This document shows, piece by piece, positions 9,228 to 18,458 of a stretch of 64,000 nucleotides of DNA. How positions within the stretch are numbered: position 1 is the stretch's first letter; each line of letters starts with the position of its first letter. Origin of the DNA: Bacillota bacterium (lineage in GTDB: Bacteria > Bacillota > Clostridia > Lachnospirales > Lachnospiraceae); NCBI GenBank assembly GCA_023441965.1, contig JAEZNB010000058.1, forward strand, positions 44,626 through 108,625. Direction: 5' to 3'. The position numbers and the translations under genes were made by a program. Under the pieces are notes generated by a model, which was given only the letters and a program-made list of their open reading frames with translations, was not told the origin of the DNA and ran no database searches.

Positions 9228-10262
9228 TCATTCTATGATATCCCAGCTGACCGGGGTTCCTTTTTTGATGTCCCTTCTGGCCTTTTTCCCCAGTACCTCT
9301 GTGATATATTTGGGTTTTAAACCATAGGCGGGTCGAATAGATCTTACATTCCGATCCGTTAACAGCTCACCTGCTTTCATATCCTCCACTACAAAAAGAG
9401 AACGGCTGAACAGCCTGCTGCTTTTCTTCTTTTCCGTCATCCGGTAATCAACTGTGCCAATCGCTTTTTCCGCTTCCCTGATGGCATCCACCATCTGTCT
9501 AAATTCCTGTGGTTCAAGGGAAAAGGAGGCATCCGGTCCTCCCATTGACCGATCAAGGATAAAGTGTTTTTCTATTACCTTGGCTCCAAAGGCGATGGAA
9601 AGAACGGGAACAGTGATGCCCAGGGTATGGTCAGACAGACCAACCTCAACCCCAAAGGCTTCCTTCATATGAGCTATGGTCTTTAGGTTGGCATCTTCTA
9701 TCTTTGCCGGATAAGCCGAAGTGCATTTCAGCAAAACCACCTGATCATTCCCCACCCTTCTGCAAGCACTCAGAGCCTCCTCAAGCTCTCCCAGGGAGGC
9801 GATTCCCGTAGAGAGCAATATGGGCTTCCCCTTGGCTGCAAGATATGTAATCAAAGGAAGGTCTGTAATTTCAAAGGAAGCAACTTTATATGCCGGAACC
9901 TTCAGTTCTTCGAGAAAGTCTACCGCAGTCTTGTCATAGGGCGTAGAAAAGAAGAGGATCCCAAGCTCCTTCGCGTACTCCATCAGCTCTCCCTGCCATT
10001 CCCATGGCATGGAAGCCTCCTTATATAAATCGTATAAGGTTCTCCCATCCCAGATCGTACCGCTGTTGATGGTAAAGTATGGATTGCTGCAGTCAATGGT
10101 TAAGGTATCAGCGGTATAGGTTTGCACCTTGATGGCATCTGCTCCCACTTCCTTTGCTGCTTTCATTGATGCTTTTGCGATATGGATGTCATGACCGTGA
10201 TTGGCGGATAGTTCAGCAATAATAAAGGTTCCCTTCCCAATCTCAAAGTCCCCTATCTTCAT
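9228..10262 (-). CDS. pseI: pseudaminic acid synthase
   Basis: 344 residues. It condenses phosphoenolpyruvate with 2,4-diacetamido-2,4,6-trideoxy-L-altrose to give the nonulosonic acid pseudaminic acid. NeuB-family features: IIAELSANHGHD near the N-terminus, GADAIKVQTYTADT, LLKCTSAYPAKIEDANL, GLSDHTLGI, VIEKHFILDRSMGGPDASFSL, then a C-terminal SAF (antifreeze-like) domain from about residue 285. The Ala-Asn-His and Gly-Pro-Asp-Ala patterns fit PseI better than sialic acid synthase. Its ATG overlaps the pseH stop (ATGA). It is the last gene of the leftward glycan locus. Assignment is supported by pseB, pseC, pseG and pseH immediately upstream. Confidence 0.93.
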   Translation of the reverse strand: MKIGDFEIGKGTFIIAELSANHGHDIHIAKASMKAAKEVGADAIKVQTYTADTLTIDCSNPYFTINSGTIWDGRTLYDLYKEASMPWEWQGELMEYAKELGILFFSTPYDKTAVDFLEELKVPAYKVASFEITDLPLITYLAAKGKPILLSTGIASLGELEEALSACRRVGNDQVVLLKCTSAYPAKIEDANLKTIAHMKEAFGVEVGLSDHTLGITVPVLSIAFGAKVIEKHFILDRSMGGPDASFSLEPQEFRQMVDAIREAEKAIGTVDYRMTEKKKSSRLFSRSLFVVEDMKAGELLTDRNVRSIRPAYGLKPKYITEVLGKKARRDIKKGTPVSWDIIE

Positions 10263-10744
10263 ACCTCCTTCCCCCTCTCTGTATAGATGTATTTGAGTAA
10301 CTCCTTCTTTTTATCCACAAAGGTATACCTGCTTTTCTGAAACAGATGATTGGATGCTATATTATTCTCAGAGACGTAAGCTACGATCGTTTTTACTTCC
10401 TTTCTGTCTTCATATAGTTTTTTCATGCTTTCCTGTAATAAGTTCCTGCTTAACCCTTTTCCCATAATCAATTTGGAAAGGCTTATGCTTACCACGGCCT
10501 GATCTCCTTCTATTTGATAACGGATCTGGCCCAGAAAGCGGTCACTGTGGTCTGTAATCACATAGAAGACATGCATTTTATCCCCTAGCATATGATCAAA
10601 CCAGCGAACATGCTCCTCCCAGGTGATTTTTTCTTTCCTTATGGAGTGCTCTCTGACATAAGCTTCATTTGAATGAGCAAATACTTCATGAATATCAGCA
10701 CTGCTCACCTTTCTTAAAAAAATTTCTTCCATAATCAACCCCAT
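10259..10744 (-). CDS. pseH: GNAT acetyltransferase, PseH type
   Basis: 161 residues with the GNAT fold: acetyl-CoA-binding region around VSISLSKLIMGKGLSRNLLQ and a C-terminal NIASNHLFQKSRYTFVDKKK typical of this sub-family. PseH acetylates the 4-amino group of UDP-4-amino-4,6-dideoxy-N-acetyl-beta-L-altrosamine. Between pseG and pseI, as in known pseudaminic acid operons. The start could be codon 1 (ATG, 10744) or codon 5 (ATG, 10732); neither has a strong ribosome binding site, and translational coupling to pseG seven bases away is likely. Confidence 0.85.
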   Translation of the reverse strand: MGLIMEEIFLRKVSSADIHEVFAHSNEAYVREHSIRKEKITWEEHVRWFDHMLGDKMHVFYVITDHSDRFLGQIRYQIEGDQAVVSISLSKLIMGKGLSRNLLQESMKKLYEDRKEVKTIVAYVSENNIASNHLFQKSRYTFVDKKKELLKYIYTERGKEV

Positions 10745-10751
10745 GCTTCAC

Positions 10752-11762
10752 TCACAGCTCAAAGGATAGGAGGGCATCCACTATCCGTTTGCTGCCCCTT
10801 CCGTCCACCAGCCCAGTGTAAAGCTTCCTAAAGTCCTCTTCACGGGACAGCCGAAGCATCGTATCAAATTCTGCCTCCAGCTTCTCCAGAAAAAACCTAT
10901 CCTGATAAGCAATGATGGGCATACCCGGTATATGCTCCCTGATTGCCCTCACATGATCCTTCTGATTCTCTATGACCTCTATGGCGATAAAGGGTGTTCC
11001 TGTTGCCAATAATTCATATAGGGTCTGACCTGCTGCCGTGATGGCAAACTGGGATTGCAGCATCAATTCCTTCATAAGACCGGCATCAATATTGCTATAA
11101 TAATTGACATGCTCCGGCTTCTTCTCTCTTAATGGCTCCGGAGGATCCTTCCCTAGGACTATATGAAGCTTGATATCCGAGTGCTTTACGCATAAGTGAT
11201 CAACAATCCTTGGAGTCAAATTTCTTATATCAGTGCCACCCATGGTGATCAGGACTTCTCCGGTCCTGCTTTTTCCTAATTCTTTATAAGCATCAGAAAA
11301 TTCGCCCCGTAACAGAATGAACTTGGCTCCCGTTAGGTATAGATGATCCTTGTACTTATCTACGTACATACCCTCGCCTTTGTACGCATGATCCCCTACA
11401 CAAGGATAGAAAGAAGGTCTTACGATCATCCCTTTGGGATATTCTATTCTCCTGTTATCATCGATATACAAGGCCTTTTTTGCTTTCGCTGCTATGATTT
11501 GATACAGTTTTTCTGTCGCCAGATAGGAATCCACTATGCAAGTATCGCTATCCATAATATGCGTCTTCAAGTAATCACAGGAGATCCAGTTGGTATTCCT
11601 TACCCTTTTGTCCTTCAATATACTTATCCCGCTGATCTCTCCATAGATAAAAAATTCCACCGGAACACCCCGTCCGGCAAGCTCCTCATATAAGGAGCAG
11701 CATCTGGCTATGTGGCCTAAGCCGATATCTCCTCCTCCCTCTGTAAATATCCTTACCTGCAT
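10752..11762 (-). CDS. pseG: UDP-2,4-diacetamido-2,4,6-trideoxy-beta-L-altropyranose hydrolase
   Basis: 336 residues, MurG-like GT-B fold. It hydrolyses the UDP-sugar made by PseB, PseC and PseH to free 2,4-diacetamido-trideoxy-altrose for PseI. Features: EGGGDIGLGHIARCCSLYEEL at the N-terminus (glycine-rich loop with the His proposed as catalytic), VLITMGGTDIRNLTPRIV in the middle and FAITAAGQTLYELLATGTPFI near the C-terminus. The 126-base gap to pseC upstream contains a short tandem repeat in a place where pseF or another pse gene often sits. Confidence 0.92.
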   Translation of the reverse strand: MQVRIFTEGGGDIGLGHIARCCSLYEELAGRGVPVEFFIYGEISGISILKDKRVRNTNWISCDYLKTHIMDSDTCIVDSYLATEKLYQIIAAKAKKALYIDDNRRIEYPKGMIVRPSFYPCVGDHAYKGEGMYVDKYKDHLYLTGAKFILLRGEFSDAYKELGKSRTGEVLITMGGTDIRNLTPRIVDHLCVKHSDIKLHIVLGKDPPEPLREKKPEHVNYYSNIDAGLMKELMLQSQFAITAAGQTLYELLATGTPFIAIEVIENQKDHVRAIREHIPGMPIIAYQDRFFLEKLEAEFDTMLRLSREEDFRKLYTGLVDGRGSKRIVDALLSFEL

Positions 11763-11784
11763 TCGCTCTCGCCCCTAATTTAAT

Positions 11785-11845
11785 CTGAATAGCATTATCT
11801 ATGATCCGAATAGCATTATCTATGATCCGAATAGCATTATCACAA
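11785..11845 (-). repeat. three 21-bp tandem repeats between pseC and pseG
   Basis: Nearly three copies of a 21-base unit (core GAATAGCATTATC plus TATGATCC). An in-frame 68-codon ORF (11686-11892, minus strand) begins by an ATGA overlap with the pseC stop. It reads through the repeats as a DNAIRII heptad and runs 77 bases into pseG. Its product resembles nothing I recognise; whether it is translated is unknown. The unit length is a multiple of three, so copy-number change would not shift that frame. Confidence 0.7.
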
Positions 11846-11888
11846 TCGACGAAATGTATCACACCCCTTAGCTTCTTACATTCCCCAG

Positions 11889-13079
11889 TCATATTCTGTA
11901 ATAGGCAAATATCTTATAGACTGCTTGAATCACATCCTCTATGTCCTGTTCCGTAAGAGAGGGAAAGAGCGGTAAGGTGATCGTCTCCTCATAGAGCTTT
12001 TCGGCATGGGGACATAAGCCTTTTTCATACCCTAAGTCCTGATAATAGGGATGGTAATAGACAGGGATATAATGTACATTCACACCGATGTTTTCTGCCT
12101 TCAGTGCTTCAAATAGCTCCTCTCTTGCAGCCTTAAGCCGTTCAGGTCTGATACGAATGACATAGATATGCCATCCGGACTTGGACCAGGCAGGCTCATA
12201 GGGCAGGATCAGCTCCTCCATGCTTTGGAAGGCCTCTTGGTAGCGGCGGACGATTTCTCTTCTTCTTTCTATAAAGGTATCGATTCGCCGCATCTGACTG
12301 ATACCCAAGGCACATTGCAGATCAGTGATCCGATAATTGAACCCCAGCAGCTGCTGCTCATAATACCAGGGTCCACCCTTATGTTGGAATTGCCTGTTGT
12401 CCTTCGTTATTCCATGGGTCCTGAACTGAAGCATCCGGTGATACAGTTCTTCACTATTTGTAGTAACCAGGCCTCCCTCTCCTGTAGTAACAGGCTTAAC
12501 CGGATGAAAGCTGAAGGAGACCAGATCTGCCTGCGCGCCTACCCTTTTCCCCTTATACTCACTTCCTAAGGCATGGGCTGCATCTTCTATGACGATCAAG
12601 TGATGCTTTGCCGCAAGCTCCATGATCCGATCCATATCCACGGACTGTCCCGTATAGTCAACGGGTAGGATCGCCTTTGTTCTGCCTGTGATTTTCTTTT
12701 CGATCTCTGTAGGGTCTATATTATAGGTCAGGGGATCGATATCCGCAAATATCGGCCTTCCTCCGCAATAAAGCACACAATTTGCTGACGCAGCAAAGGT
12801 CATTGGACTTACGATTACCTCATCCCCCGGCCGAATGCCTGCCGCAAAGCAGGACATATGAAGGGCTGCTGTTCCATTGGCCACAGCAACCGCATATTTG
12901 GCACCGACATACTTTGCTACCTGCTCTTCGAAGAGCTTTACCATCGGACCGGTTGTCAGATAGTCTCCGGTCAGTACCTCAACTACGGCCTGAATATCCG
13001 TATCATTGATTGACTGTTTCCCATAAGCCAAATAGGTATCTCTGATCGGTTTTCCTCCGTATAGAGCTAATTCAGTCAT
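11889..13079 (-). CDS. pseC: UDP-4-amino-4,6-dideoxy-N-acetyl-beta-L-altrosamine transaminase
   Basis: 396 residues from the ATG at 13079, chosen because GGAGG lies about eight bases upstream; ten more codons are open upstream but lack a site. PLP-dependent sugar aminotransferase of the DegT/DnrJ/EryC1 family, transferring an amino group from glutamate to the 4-keto sugar made by PseB. Features: VAVANGTAALHMSCFAAG, ILPVDYTGQSVDMD, VIEDAAHALGSEYKG, and SFHPVKPVTTGEGG holding the PLP lysine. The start overlaps the pseB stop by eight bases (ATGACTGA), so the two genes are coupled. Confidence 0.93.
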   Translation of the reverse strand: MTELALYGGKPIRDTYLAYGKQSINDTDIQAVVEVLTGDYLTTGPMVKLFEEQVAKYVGAKYAVAVANGTAALHMSCFAAGIRPGDEVIVSPMTFAASANCVLYCGGRPIFADIDPLTYNIDPTEIEKKITGRTKAILPVDYTGQSVDMDRIMELAAKHHLIVIEDAAHALGSEYKGKRVGAQADLVSFSFHPVKPVTTGEGGLVTTNSEELYHRMLQFRTHGITKDNRQFQHKGGPWYYEQQLLGFNYRITDLQCALGISQMRRIDTFIERRREIVRRYQEAFQSMEELILPYEPAWSKSGWHIYVIRIRPERLKAAREELFEALKAENIGVNVHYIPVYYHPYYQDLGYEKGLCPHAEKLYEETITLPLFPSLTEQDIEDVIQAVYKIFAYYRI

Positions 13080-14112
13080 TCTTTCCCTCCTGGTTCCATG
13101 AAGGAGCAATCATGCCCTGCCGCATCAGTTCCGCTCTGAGCTCTTCCACGCCCAACCACCGGTCATTATTACCGGAATGGTATTCGAAGCCCTCTTCCAC
13201 CGGCATCCCACCGGCTGTAAAATGGCTGTTTAGGTCCCACCAATCGAAGTGGGGAAATATGATATAGTGCCTTTCATACTCATAGGTGGTTCTGGAATCA
13301 TCCTTGGTTATCATGACTTCATGTAATTTTTCCCCTTCCCGTATTCCCACTTCCATGAGCCTCACATCTTCCTTTAAGGCTTTTGCCAGATCGGTGATTT
13401 TAAAGGAAGGAAGCTTTGATATATATGTTTCTCCCCCCTTTGATTCCTCCAGGGCTTTGAATACCAGGTTGGCGCCCTCCTCCAAATTGATCCAAAATCT
13501 TGTCATTTTAAAGTTCGTTATGGGCAGTTTCTCCGCTCCCTCCTTCAACAGTTCAAGAAAAAAAGGGATCACAGAGCCACGACTCCCTGCGACATTGCCG
13601 TAGCGTACGACAGAGAATACCGTACCCTCTTCTCCCCGGTATGCATTGGCCGTAATAAAGAGCTTATCCGAAACCAGTTTGGTGCCTCCGTACAGATTAA
13701 TCGGGTTGACGGCCTTATCCGTAGACAGAGCCACCACCTTCTTTACTCCCCGATCCAGGGCGGCATCAATTACATTTTGTGCCCCATATATATTCGTTTT
13801 AATTGCTTCAAAGGGATTGTATTCGCAGGCAGGTACCTGCTTCATGGCAGCAGCATGAACAACATAGTCCACTCCTTTGAAGGCTCTGTAAAGCCTATCC
13901 TTATCCCGGACATCCCCTATGAAAAATCTGAGCCGGGATAGCTGCTCAGGGGATTTTTGTAAATACTCTTTTTTCATCAGATCCTGTTTAAATTCATCCC
14001 GGGAATAGATGATTATTTTCTTGGGATGATACTTTTCAAATATCATCTGGGTGAATTTCTTACCGAAGGATCCGGTTCCACCTGTGATTAGAATTGTTTT
14101 ATTGTTTAACAT
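13072..14112 (-). CDS. pseB: UDP-N-acetylglucosamine 4,6-dehydratase (inverting)
   Basis: 346 residues, short-chain dehydrogenase fold. First step of pseudaminic acid synthesis: dehydration and C5 inversion of UDP-GlcNAc. NADP-binding GGTGSFGKKF at the N-terminus; DYVVHAAAMKQVPACEYNP and ALSTDKAVNPINLYGGTKL carry the family's Asp-Lys-Ala and Tyr-x3-Lys active-site pattern (here NLYGGTK). Start ATG with GGAAAGGAAAGAG upstream. It begins the pseB-pseC-pseG-pseH-pseI series, downstream of the flippase gene. Confidence 0.94.
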   Translation of the reverse strand: MLNNKTILITGGTGSFGKKFTQMIFEKYHPKKIIIYSRDEFKQDLMKKEYLQKSPEQLSRLRFFIGDVRDKDRLYRAFKGVDYVVHAAAMKQVPACEYNPFEAIKTNIYGAQNVIDAALDRGVKKVVALSTDKAVNPINLYGGTKLVSDKLFITANAYRGEEGTVFSVVRYGNVAGSRGSVIPFFLELLKEGAEKLPITNFKMTRFWINLEEGANLVFKALEESKGGETYISKLPSFKITDLAKALKEDVRLMEVGIREGEKLHEVMITKDDSRTTYEYERHYIIFPHFDWWDLNSHFTAGGMPVEEGFEYHSGNNDRWLGVEELRAELMRQGMIAPSWNQEGKND

Positions 14113-14157
14113 GCTTCTCTTTCCTTTCCGGCATCATGAGCCCTGTTTATACAGCGC

Positions 14158-15606
14158 TCACAATTTCTCTTTCAGACTGCCTTTTCTTGACAGAAGTGCC
14201 TTCAGTATCTGTTTGGGATATATTTGATACATCGCCGTCAGCATCATAATGTAGATCAGATAGATTACCATTTTCAGCAATATACTGACCGGTATCGGAT
14301 ACCGATGACTAAATCTGCTAAGATACAGGGTAGCGATAGCCAACAAGAGCATCAAAAAGTCACGAAGGAGATTCATTCCCCTATAGCTTCTCTTGTCAAC
14401 ACTGACATAGAGGACGAGAAAGGCAGCCAGCAAACCGATAATATTTGACCAGCCCAAAGCATTTTCACCCCATCTCGGCAGGGCTGCGATGCATACAAGC
14501 ACGCTGGTAAGCAGATACCCCATATTCCCCCATAGCAGCCTGGAGGTACGCCCCTGAATGATGACCAGTTGGCTGTACATATTTTTCAGTACCAGGACAA
14601 TGTAGGAGGTGGAAATCAGCTGGACGATTTTCCAGGCATTCCAAAACTTTTCAGGCAATAATAAGAGGGTGGCTTCCCTAACAAACAAACCTGCTCCAAC
14701 ACATAAAATCCCTACTGTAATAATCGTTAAATTCTTCAGCTTCTTAAAAAACAGGGGATAATCCACTGAGGTTGCACGGGTATAGAGGACCGGCTCCACT
14801 GTTAAATAGATGGAGCTTGTGATTAAATGTATCACATTGGATAGGGTTACTCCGATCGAATAGACCCCAAGCTGAGCCAAGGATAATATTTTCTCAATGA
14901 TAAAATTAATCAGCATTGGCGAGCTCATCTGCACAAGGTCGGAGGGAACGATGGGTAAGGAAAACCGGATGGCCTTTCTTAGTAAAGCCCGATTGATCCT
15001 AAGATGAGAGTTCCGTTTCATATATAAGATAAAGATTACTGCAAAAAAGAAGGTTGTGATCAATTCACCGTAATACTTTCCTAATACTCCCAGCTGCAGA
15101 CCGACCACAAAGATCAGCCCAAAGGTTACATTGAGGAGGGTTTTTGCCGCTATTCGAATCAGATAATATTTTACTTCTCCCCTGATTCGATAGGTTCGCA
15201 TCGGAATGATTTCCATACTGTTGAAAAACTGTGTCAATAAAGTAAGCAGCATGTAGGGATAAAAGGGAAAGGGTGCTTTCACAACCCTTAGTATCAGCGG
15301 CATCACGGGTAAAGCCAGAAGAAAAAGAAAGGTATTCCATAGAGCCATCGACCAGAAGATCGTTCCGTTCAGTTCCTTCTTATCTTCTTCCACCGAATAA
15401 TTTCTAAGATAAAAAGCATTCAGCCCCATGGAAGACAGAACTGCCATTACTCCCATCATACTGGTAGTAAGAGAAAAGATCCCATACTCTTCAGGAATAA
15501 TATGTCTGGTGTAAATCGGCAGCACAAGGAAACCGGCCACCCTGGGAATGATCATAGCAATTAAGTACAGTATAGAGTTCTTAGCAAATACCTGTTTATT
15601 CTCCAT
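14158..15606 (-). CDS. Wzx-type polysaccharide flippase (MOP superfamily)
   Basis: 482 residues from the ATG at 15606; an in-frame TTG at 15639 overlaps the upstream gene and seems less likely. Highly hydrophobic with about fourteen membrane segments. The N-terminal pattern (NSILYLIAMIIPRVAGFLVLPIYTRHI) is typical of oligosaccharide flippases that move undecaprenyl-linked repeat units across the membrane. Between the GT-B-like gene and pseB inside the glycan locus, with a Wzy-like polymerase three genes upstream, so a Wzx/Wzy-dependent pathway is likely. Confidence 0.88.
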   Translation of the reverse strand: MENKQVFAKNSILYLIAMIIPRVAGFLVLPIYTRHIIPEEYGIFSLTTSMMGVMAVLSSMGLNAFYLRNYSVEEDKKELNGTIFWSMALWNTFLFLLALPVMPLILRVVKAPFPFYPYMLLTLLTQFFNSMEIIPMRTYRIRGEVKYYLIRIAAKTLLNVTFGLIFVVGLQLGVLGKYYGELITTFFFAVIFILYMKRNSHLRINRALLRKAIRFSLPIVPSDLVQMSSPMLINFIIEKILSLAQLGVYSIGVTLSNVIHLITSSIYLTVEPVLYTRATSVDYPLFFKKLKNLTIITVGILCVGAGLFVREATLLLLPEKFWNAWKIVQLISTSYIVLVLKNMYSQLVIIQGRTSRLLWGNMGYLLTSVLVCIAALPRWGENALGWSNIIGLLAAFLVLYVSVDKRSYRGMNLLRDFLMLLLAIATLYLSRFSHRYPIPVSILLKMVIYLIYIMMLTAMYQIYPKQILKALLSRKGSLKEKL

Positions 15607-15628
15607 ACGCTTCTTTTCCCGCCCCTCT

Positions 15629-16957
15629 TTATGAATCAACTAATTGAATGATGGCATTTCGGTAGTTCTCTCCTATATCTCCCTCTTCACAAAGAATGTG
15701 AGCTGCGATCTGATTCCTCCTGCTTACATAGGATGGGTTTTGATGATACAGCTCCATCAAGGCCAAAAGCTCCTCCGCATTTTTCACTCTCCCCCACTGA
15801 ATCAATTCATAGCGATCCGTATAGGCTTCCGATACATATCGAAATACCGTTTCTCCCATATATAAGAGCTCCGCATATACGGCGGATCCCATTGCCAGTG
15901 AGAGATTCACATGCTTTGCATATTCCTCAACCGTAGTATTCTTATCAAGTATTTTGTACAAATAGCGCTTATCCATATAAGCTTCAAATACCGACAGCTC
16001 CGAAACCGGATGGGGCTTTATCACATACTTCATATTTTTCTTCCCGGCAAGCTCATTCGCAATTTGAAGCATTTCAATATTGGATCGATAGGTCAGTGTA
16101 TTCCCCCCATCCAAGATGATCCCGAACACATTCCATGCTTTTTCTGTATTACATTTTTGATATCCTATGTATTTGGGACATCCCACACAGAGAATTTGCT
16201 TTGAGGAAAGTCCGCTTTTCATTGCTTCAAACCTCGTATATTCCCCCCAGGCGAAAAAGCGGTCACTTACAAAGCCTTCGAAGGCAATTCCAATCTCCTG
16301 TCTCTTCGTTGCACCCTGCCTTGTAGCAGTAAAGTGACCATGCTGCAGGGTTGCGGTTGCTACCTTATGGTTCTTAAAATATTGTACCAATAGGTTGTCA
16401 TACAGCCTGGCATCGAAAAAGGTGATCAGCGCGCCATACTTTTCCGGTTTGATATTTTTGACCAGAAAGTCATACCACTTTTTCGCTTCAAGAAGATAAG
16501 TGAGATATATGAGCTTCCTTGTCAGTCTGCAGGGTAGTTTCCTCATTTGGTAAAGCCATATGGGTATATATACAGCATTCTTTAAAGCACGGAAGGTTAC
16601 CTTCTGATATGCTTTTCTGTTCAGATATTTTCCGGTAAATTCACACCGGTTATCATAGAGGGACTTCACTTTGTTCATTGTGAGGAGATAGTCCTTTCTT
16701 TGGCTGTAAAGATGAGAGAAAAAAAACATTACCTTCTTCTTCTCTTGTCCCCTTTTATTTTTGATGTCGTACCTGTAGCTGATGGTAAGCAATAAAGAAA
16801 GGATAGCTAAGATAAGGGAAAGCAGCTGATGCTTTCTTCTATCCGAGCTATAAGCAATCGGTATGGATAAGGCAGCTCCTAAGGAGATCCCCTTCAATCC
16901 CGCAAATTGAATATGATTTAAGTCTGCTTTCAGTCTAGTATATTGCACATCATCCAT
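15629..16957 (-). CDS. GT-B-like capsule glycosyltransferase, function not assigned
   Basis: 442 residues from the ATG at 16957, chosen for TAGGAG eight bases upstream; an in-frame GTG at 16993 is an alternative. One or two membrane segments near residues 20-50. The rest looks like a GT-B fold of the kind found in capsule and teichoic acid enzymes: ATLQHGHFTATRQGATK, SDRFFAWGEYTRFEA, CVGCPKY and YVIKPHPVSELSVFEAY, the KPHP motif being common in Kps/TagB-like and sialyltransferase-like proteins. It may transfer the nonulosonic acid made by the neighbouring pse genes, but that is inference only. Directly upstream of the flippase. Confidence 0.55.
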   Translation of the reverse strand: MDDVQYTRLKADLNHIQFAGLKGISLGAALSIPIAYSSDRRKHQLLSLILAILSLLLTISYRYDIKNKRGQEKKKVMFFFSHLYSQRKDYLLTMNKVKSLYDNRCEFTGKYLNRKAYQKVTFRALKNAVYIPIWLYQMRKLPCRLTRKLIYLTYLLEAKKWYDFLVKNIKPEKYGALITFFDARLYDNLLVQYFKNHKVATATLQHGHFTATRQGATKRQEIGIAFEGFVSDRFFAWGEYTRFEAMKSGLSSKQILCVGCPKYIGYQKCNTEKAWNVFGIILDGGNTLTYRSNIEMLQIANELAGKKNMKYVIKPHPVSELSVFEAYMDKRYLYKILDKNTTVEEYAKHVNLSLAMGSAVYAELLYMGETVFRYVSEAYTDRYELIQWGRVKNAEELLALMELYHQNPSYVSRRNQIAAHILCEEGDIGENYRNAIIQLVDS

Positions 16958-17024
16958 AGCCCTGACTCCTACTGCTTGCACTGTATATATCACTCTTCAT
17001 AAGGTTCCCTTTCAACCAGACGAT

Positions 17025-18458
17025 TTACAGTACTTTGCAGGTCTCCTTAAAATATCTCTTCATTTCATGGAAGAAGTGTTTTTGAAAAAGATTTATCTTG
17101 GTATATTCCAGGCATTTTATGACATAAAGTATGAACCTTTTCATTCTGCCGAATTTTAAATAGACCCTGGCATAGTAGAGAATACTTTCAACTGATTTAA
17201 TATATGCAAAATTCAAATTCTGGTTCGTACTCACTCCATGATTGTGGATCACTCCGGCGGTTGGGACATAATAGGTATGGTAGTTTGTCTGTGATATTTT
17301 TCTTTCCAGAATATATTCCTCGCTGAATAAAAAGGTGTTTTCATCCAATAAGCCTATCTCATCCAGTAAGTCCTTTTTCATCAGCATGCAGCAGCCGGAA
17401 ACCACCTCGACCCTTGTGGGACCTTCAATCTGATCAGGAGGAAGGATTAATCTCCGTCGTAGTCTTTTAAAACAGTGTTTTAGAAATGTCGTATAGATGA
17501 TCAGGTGCCATAGCTTTGTGGCACTTTTTCGTAGCATGGTCGTATTTTGCCCCTTCCTGGTAAAGGTAGCAGGTACTACAATTCCTGCATCCGCTTGCGT
17601 CATCAGAAAGTCTGATAGGGTTTGGATTGCATGCTCATGAAAAACGATATCACTATTGGCAATCATGAGGTACTGACATCCCTCGGACATTGCTTTCGCC
17701 AAGCCGGTATTATTACCGGCTGCATACCCTCTGTTTTGCTTCTCGGCCAGGATGGTAACATCCTCTGATAAGCCGTAGGTATCATAGAAGATCTGGAGGG
17801 AGGCATCCTTCGAGTGGTTATCCACTAAGTAGATATGGTAGTCTCCCTGAAAGGTATCCCGAATGCTTTTGATACAGGTAAGAGTGGCTTCCGGGGTATT
17901 ATAATTCAGGATGACAAATCCGATCCTTACCTTCGTCTGGTATTTTGCCAGCAGATACCTTTTCTTTTCCTTGGGACCTAAGTGCTTCGTATAGACCACT
18001 TTGCTTTTATATTTCTCATAATAACCCTCTAAGGAGCGTATCACCTTAGCCGGCACTCCGGCTGCAATACAGTTGTCCGGGATACTCCGTGTAACAACGG
18101 ACCCTGCTCCGATCACCACATTGTTCCCGATGCTTACTCCCGGCATAATTATGGAGTTTATACCAATATGGACATTATTCCCAACCCTGATCCTGCCAAA
18201 GTAATCCGCATTCTTTAACCTACCATTGTTTCGAAGTATCCACATTCCACCGTCATGGGTGATAAAGGAGACCCCCCTGGTGATTCTGACATGATCTCCG
18301 ATCTCAATCAGATAGGGCTCACTCCCAAAGCTGACATTTCCGTATACTTCACAATGTGTTCCGATTTTAAGGCCCAGCTGCTTATCCCTTCGCAGCATCT
18401 CCGCTCTTTTTCGGGGGTGAGCCACGCGCAGCTGTAACCTTCTGATCTGCTTTTTCAT
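17025..18458 (-). CDS. fusion: hexapeptide-repeat acyltransferase plus GT2 glycosyltransferase
   Basis: 477 residues. Residues 1-165 are a left-handed beta-helix acyltransferase with hexapeptide repeats (IRVGNNVHIGINSIIMPG, VSIGNNVVIGAGSVVTRSIP, then CIAAGVPAKVI), as in sugar O-acetyltransferases. From about 175 a GT-A family 2 glycosyltransferase begins: IGFVILNYNTPEATLTCI, YLVDNHSKDAS, NRGYAAGNNTGL and YLMIANSDIVF (DxD-like), then VEVVSGCCMLMKKDLLDEIG, typical of rhamnosyltransferase-like enzymes. The two activities are normally on separate proteins; here one chain could add a sugar and acetylate it. ATGA overlap with the polymerase upstream. Confidence 0.85.
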   Translation of the reverse strand: MKKQIRRLQLRVAHPRKRAEMLRRDKQLGLKIGTHCEVYGNVSFGSEPYLIEIGDHVRITRGVSFITHDGGMWILRNNGRLKNADYFGRIRVGNNVHIGINSIIMPGVSIGNNVVIGAGSVVTRSIPDNCIAAGVPAKVIRSLEGYYEKYKSKVVYTKHLGPKEKKRYLLAKYQTKVRIGFVILNYNTPEATLTCIKSIRDTFQGDYHIYLVDNHSKDASLQIFYDTYGLSEDVTILAEKQNRGYAAGNNTGLAKAMSEGCQYLMIANSDIVFHEHAIQTLSDFLMTQADAGIVVPATFTRKGQNTTMLRKSATKLWHLIIYTTFLKHCFKRLRRRLILPPDQIEGPTRVEVVSGCCMLMKKDLLDEIGLLDENTFLFSEEYILERKISQTNYHTYYVPTAGVIHNHGVSTNQNLNFAYIKSVESILYYARVYLKFGRMKRFILYVIKCLEYTKINLFQKHFFHEMKRYFKETCKVL

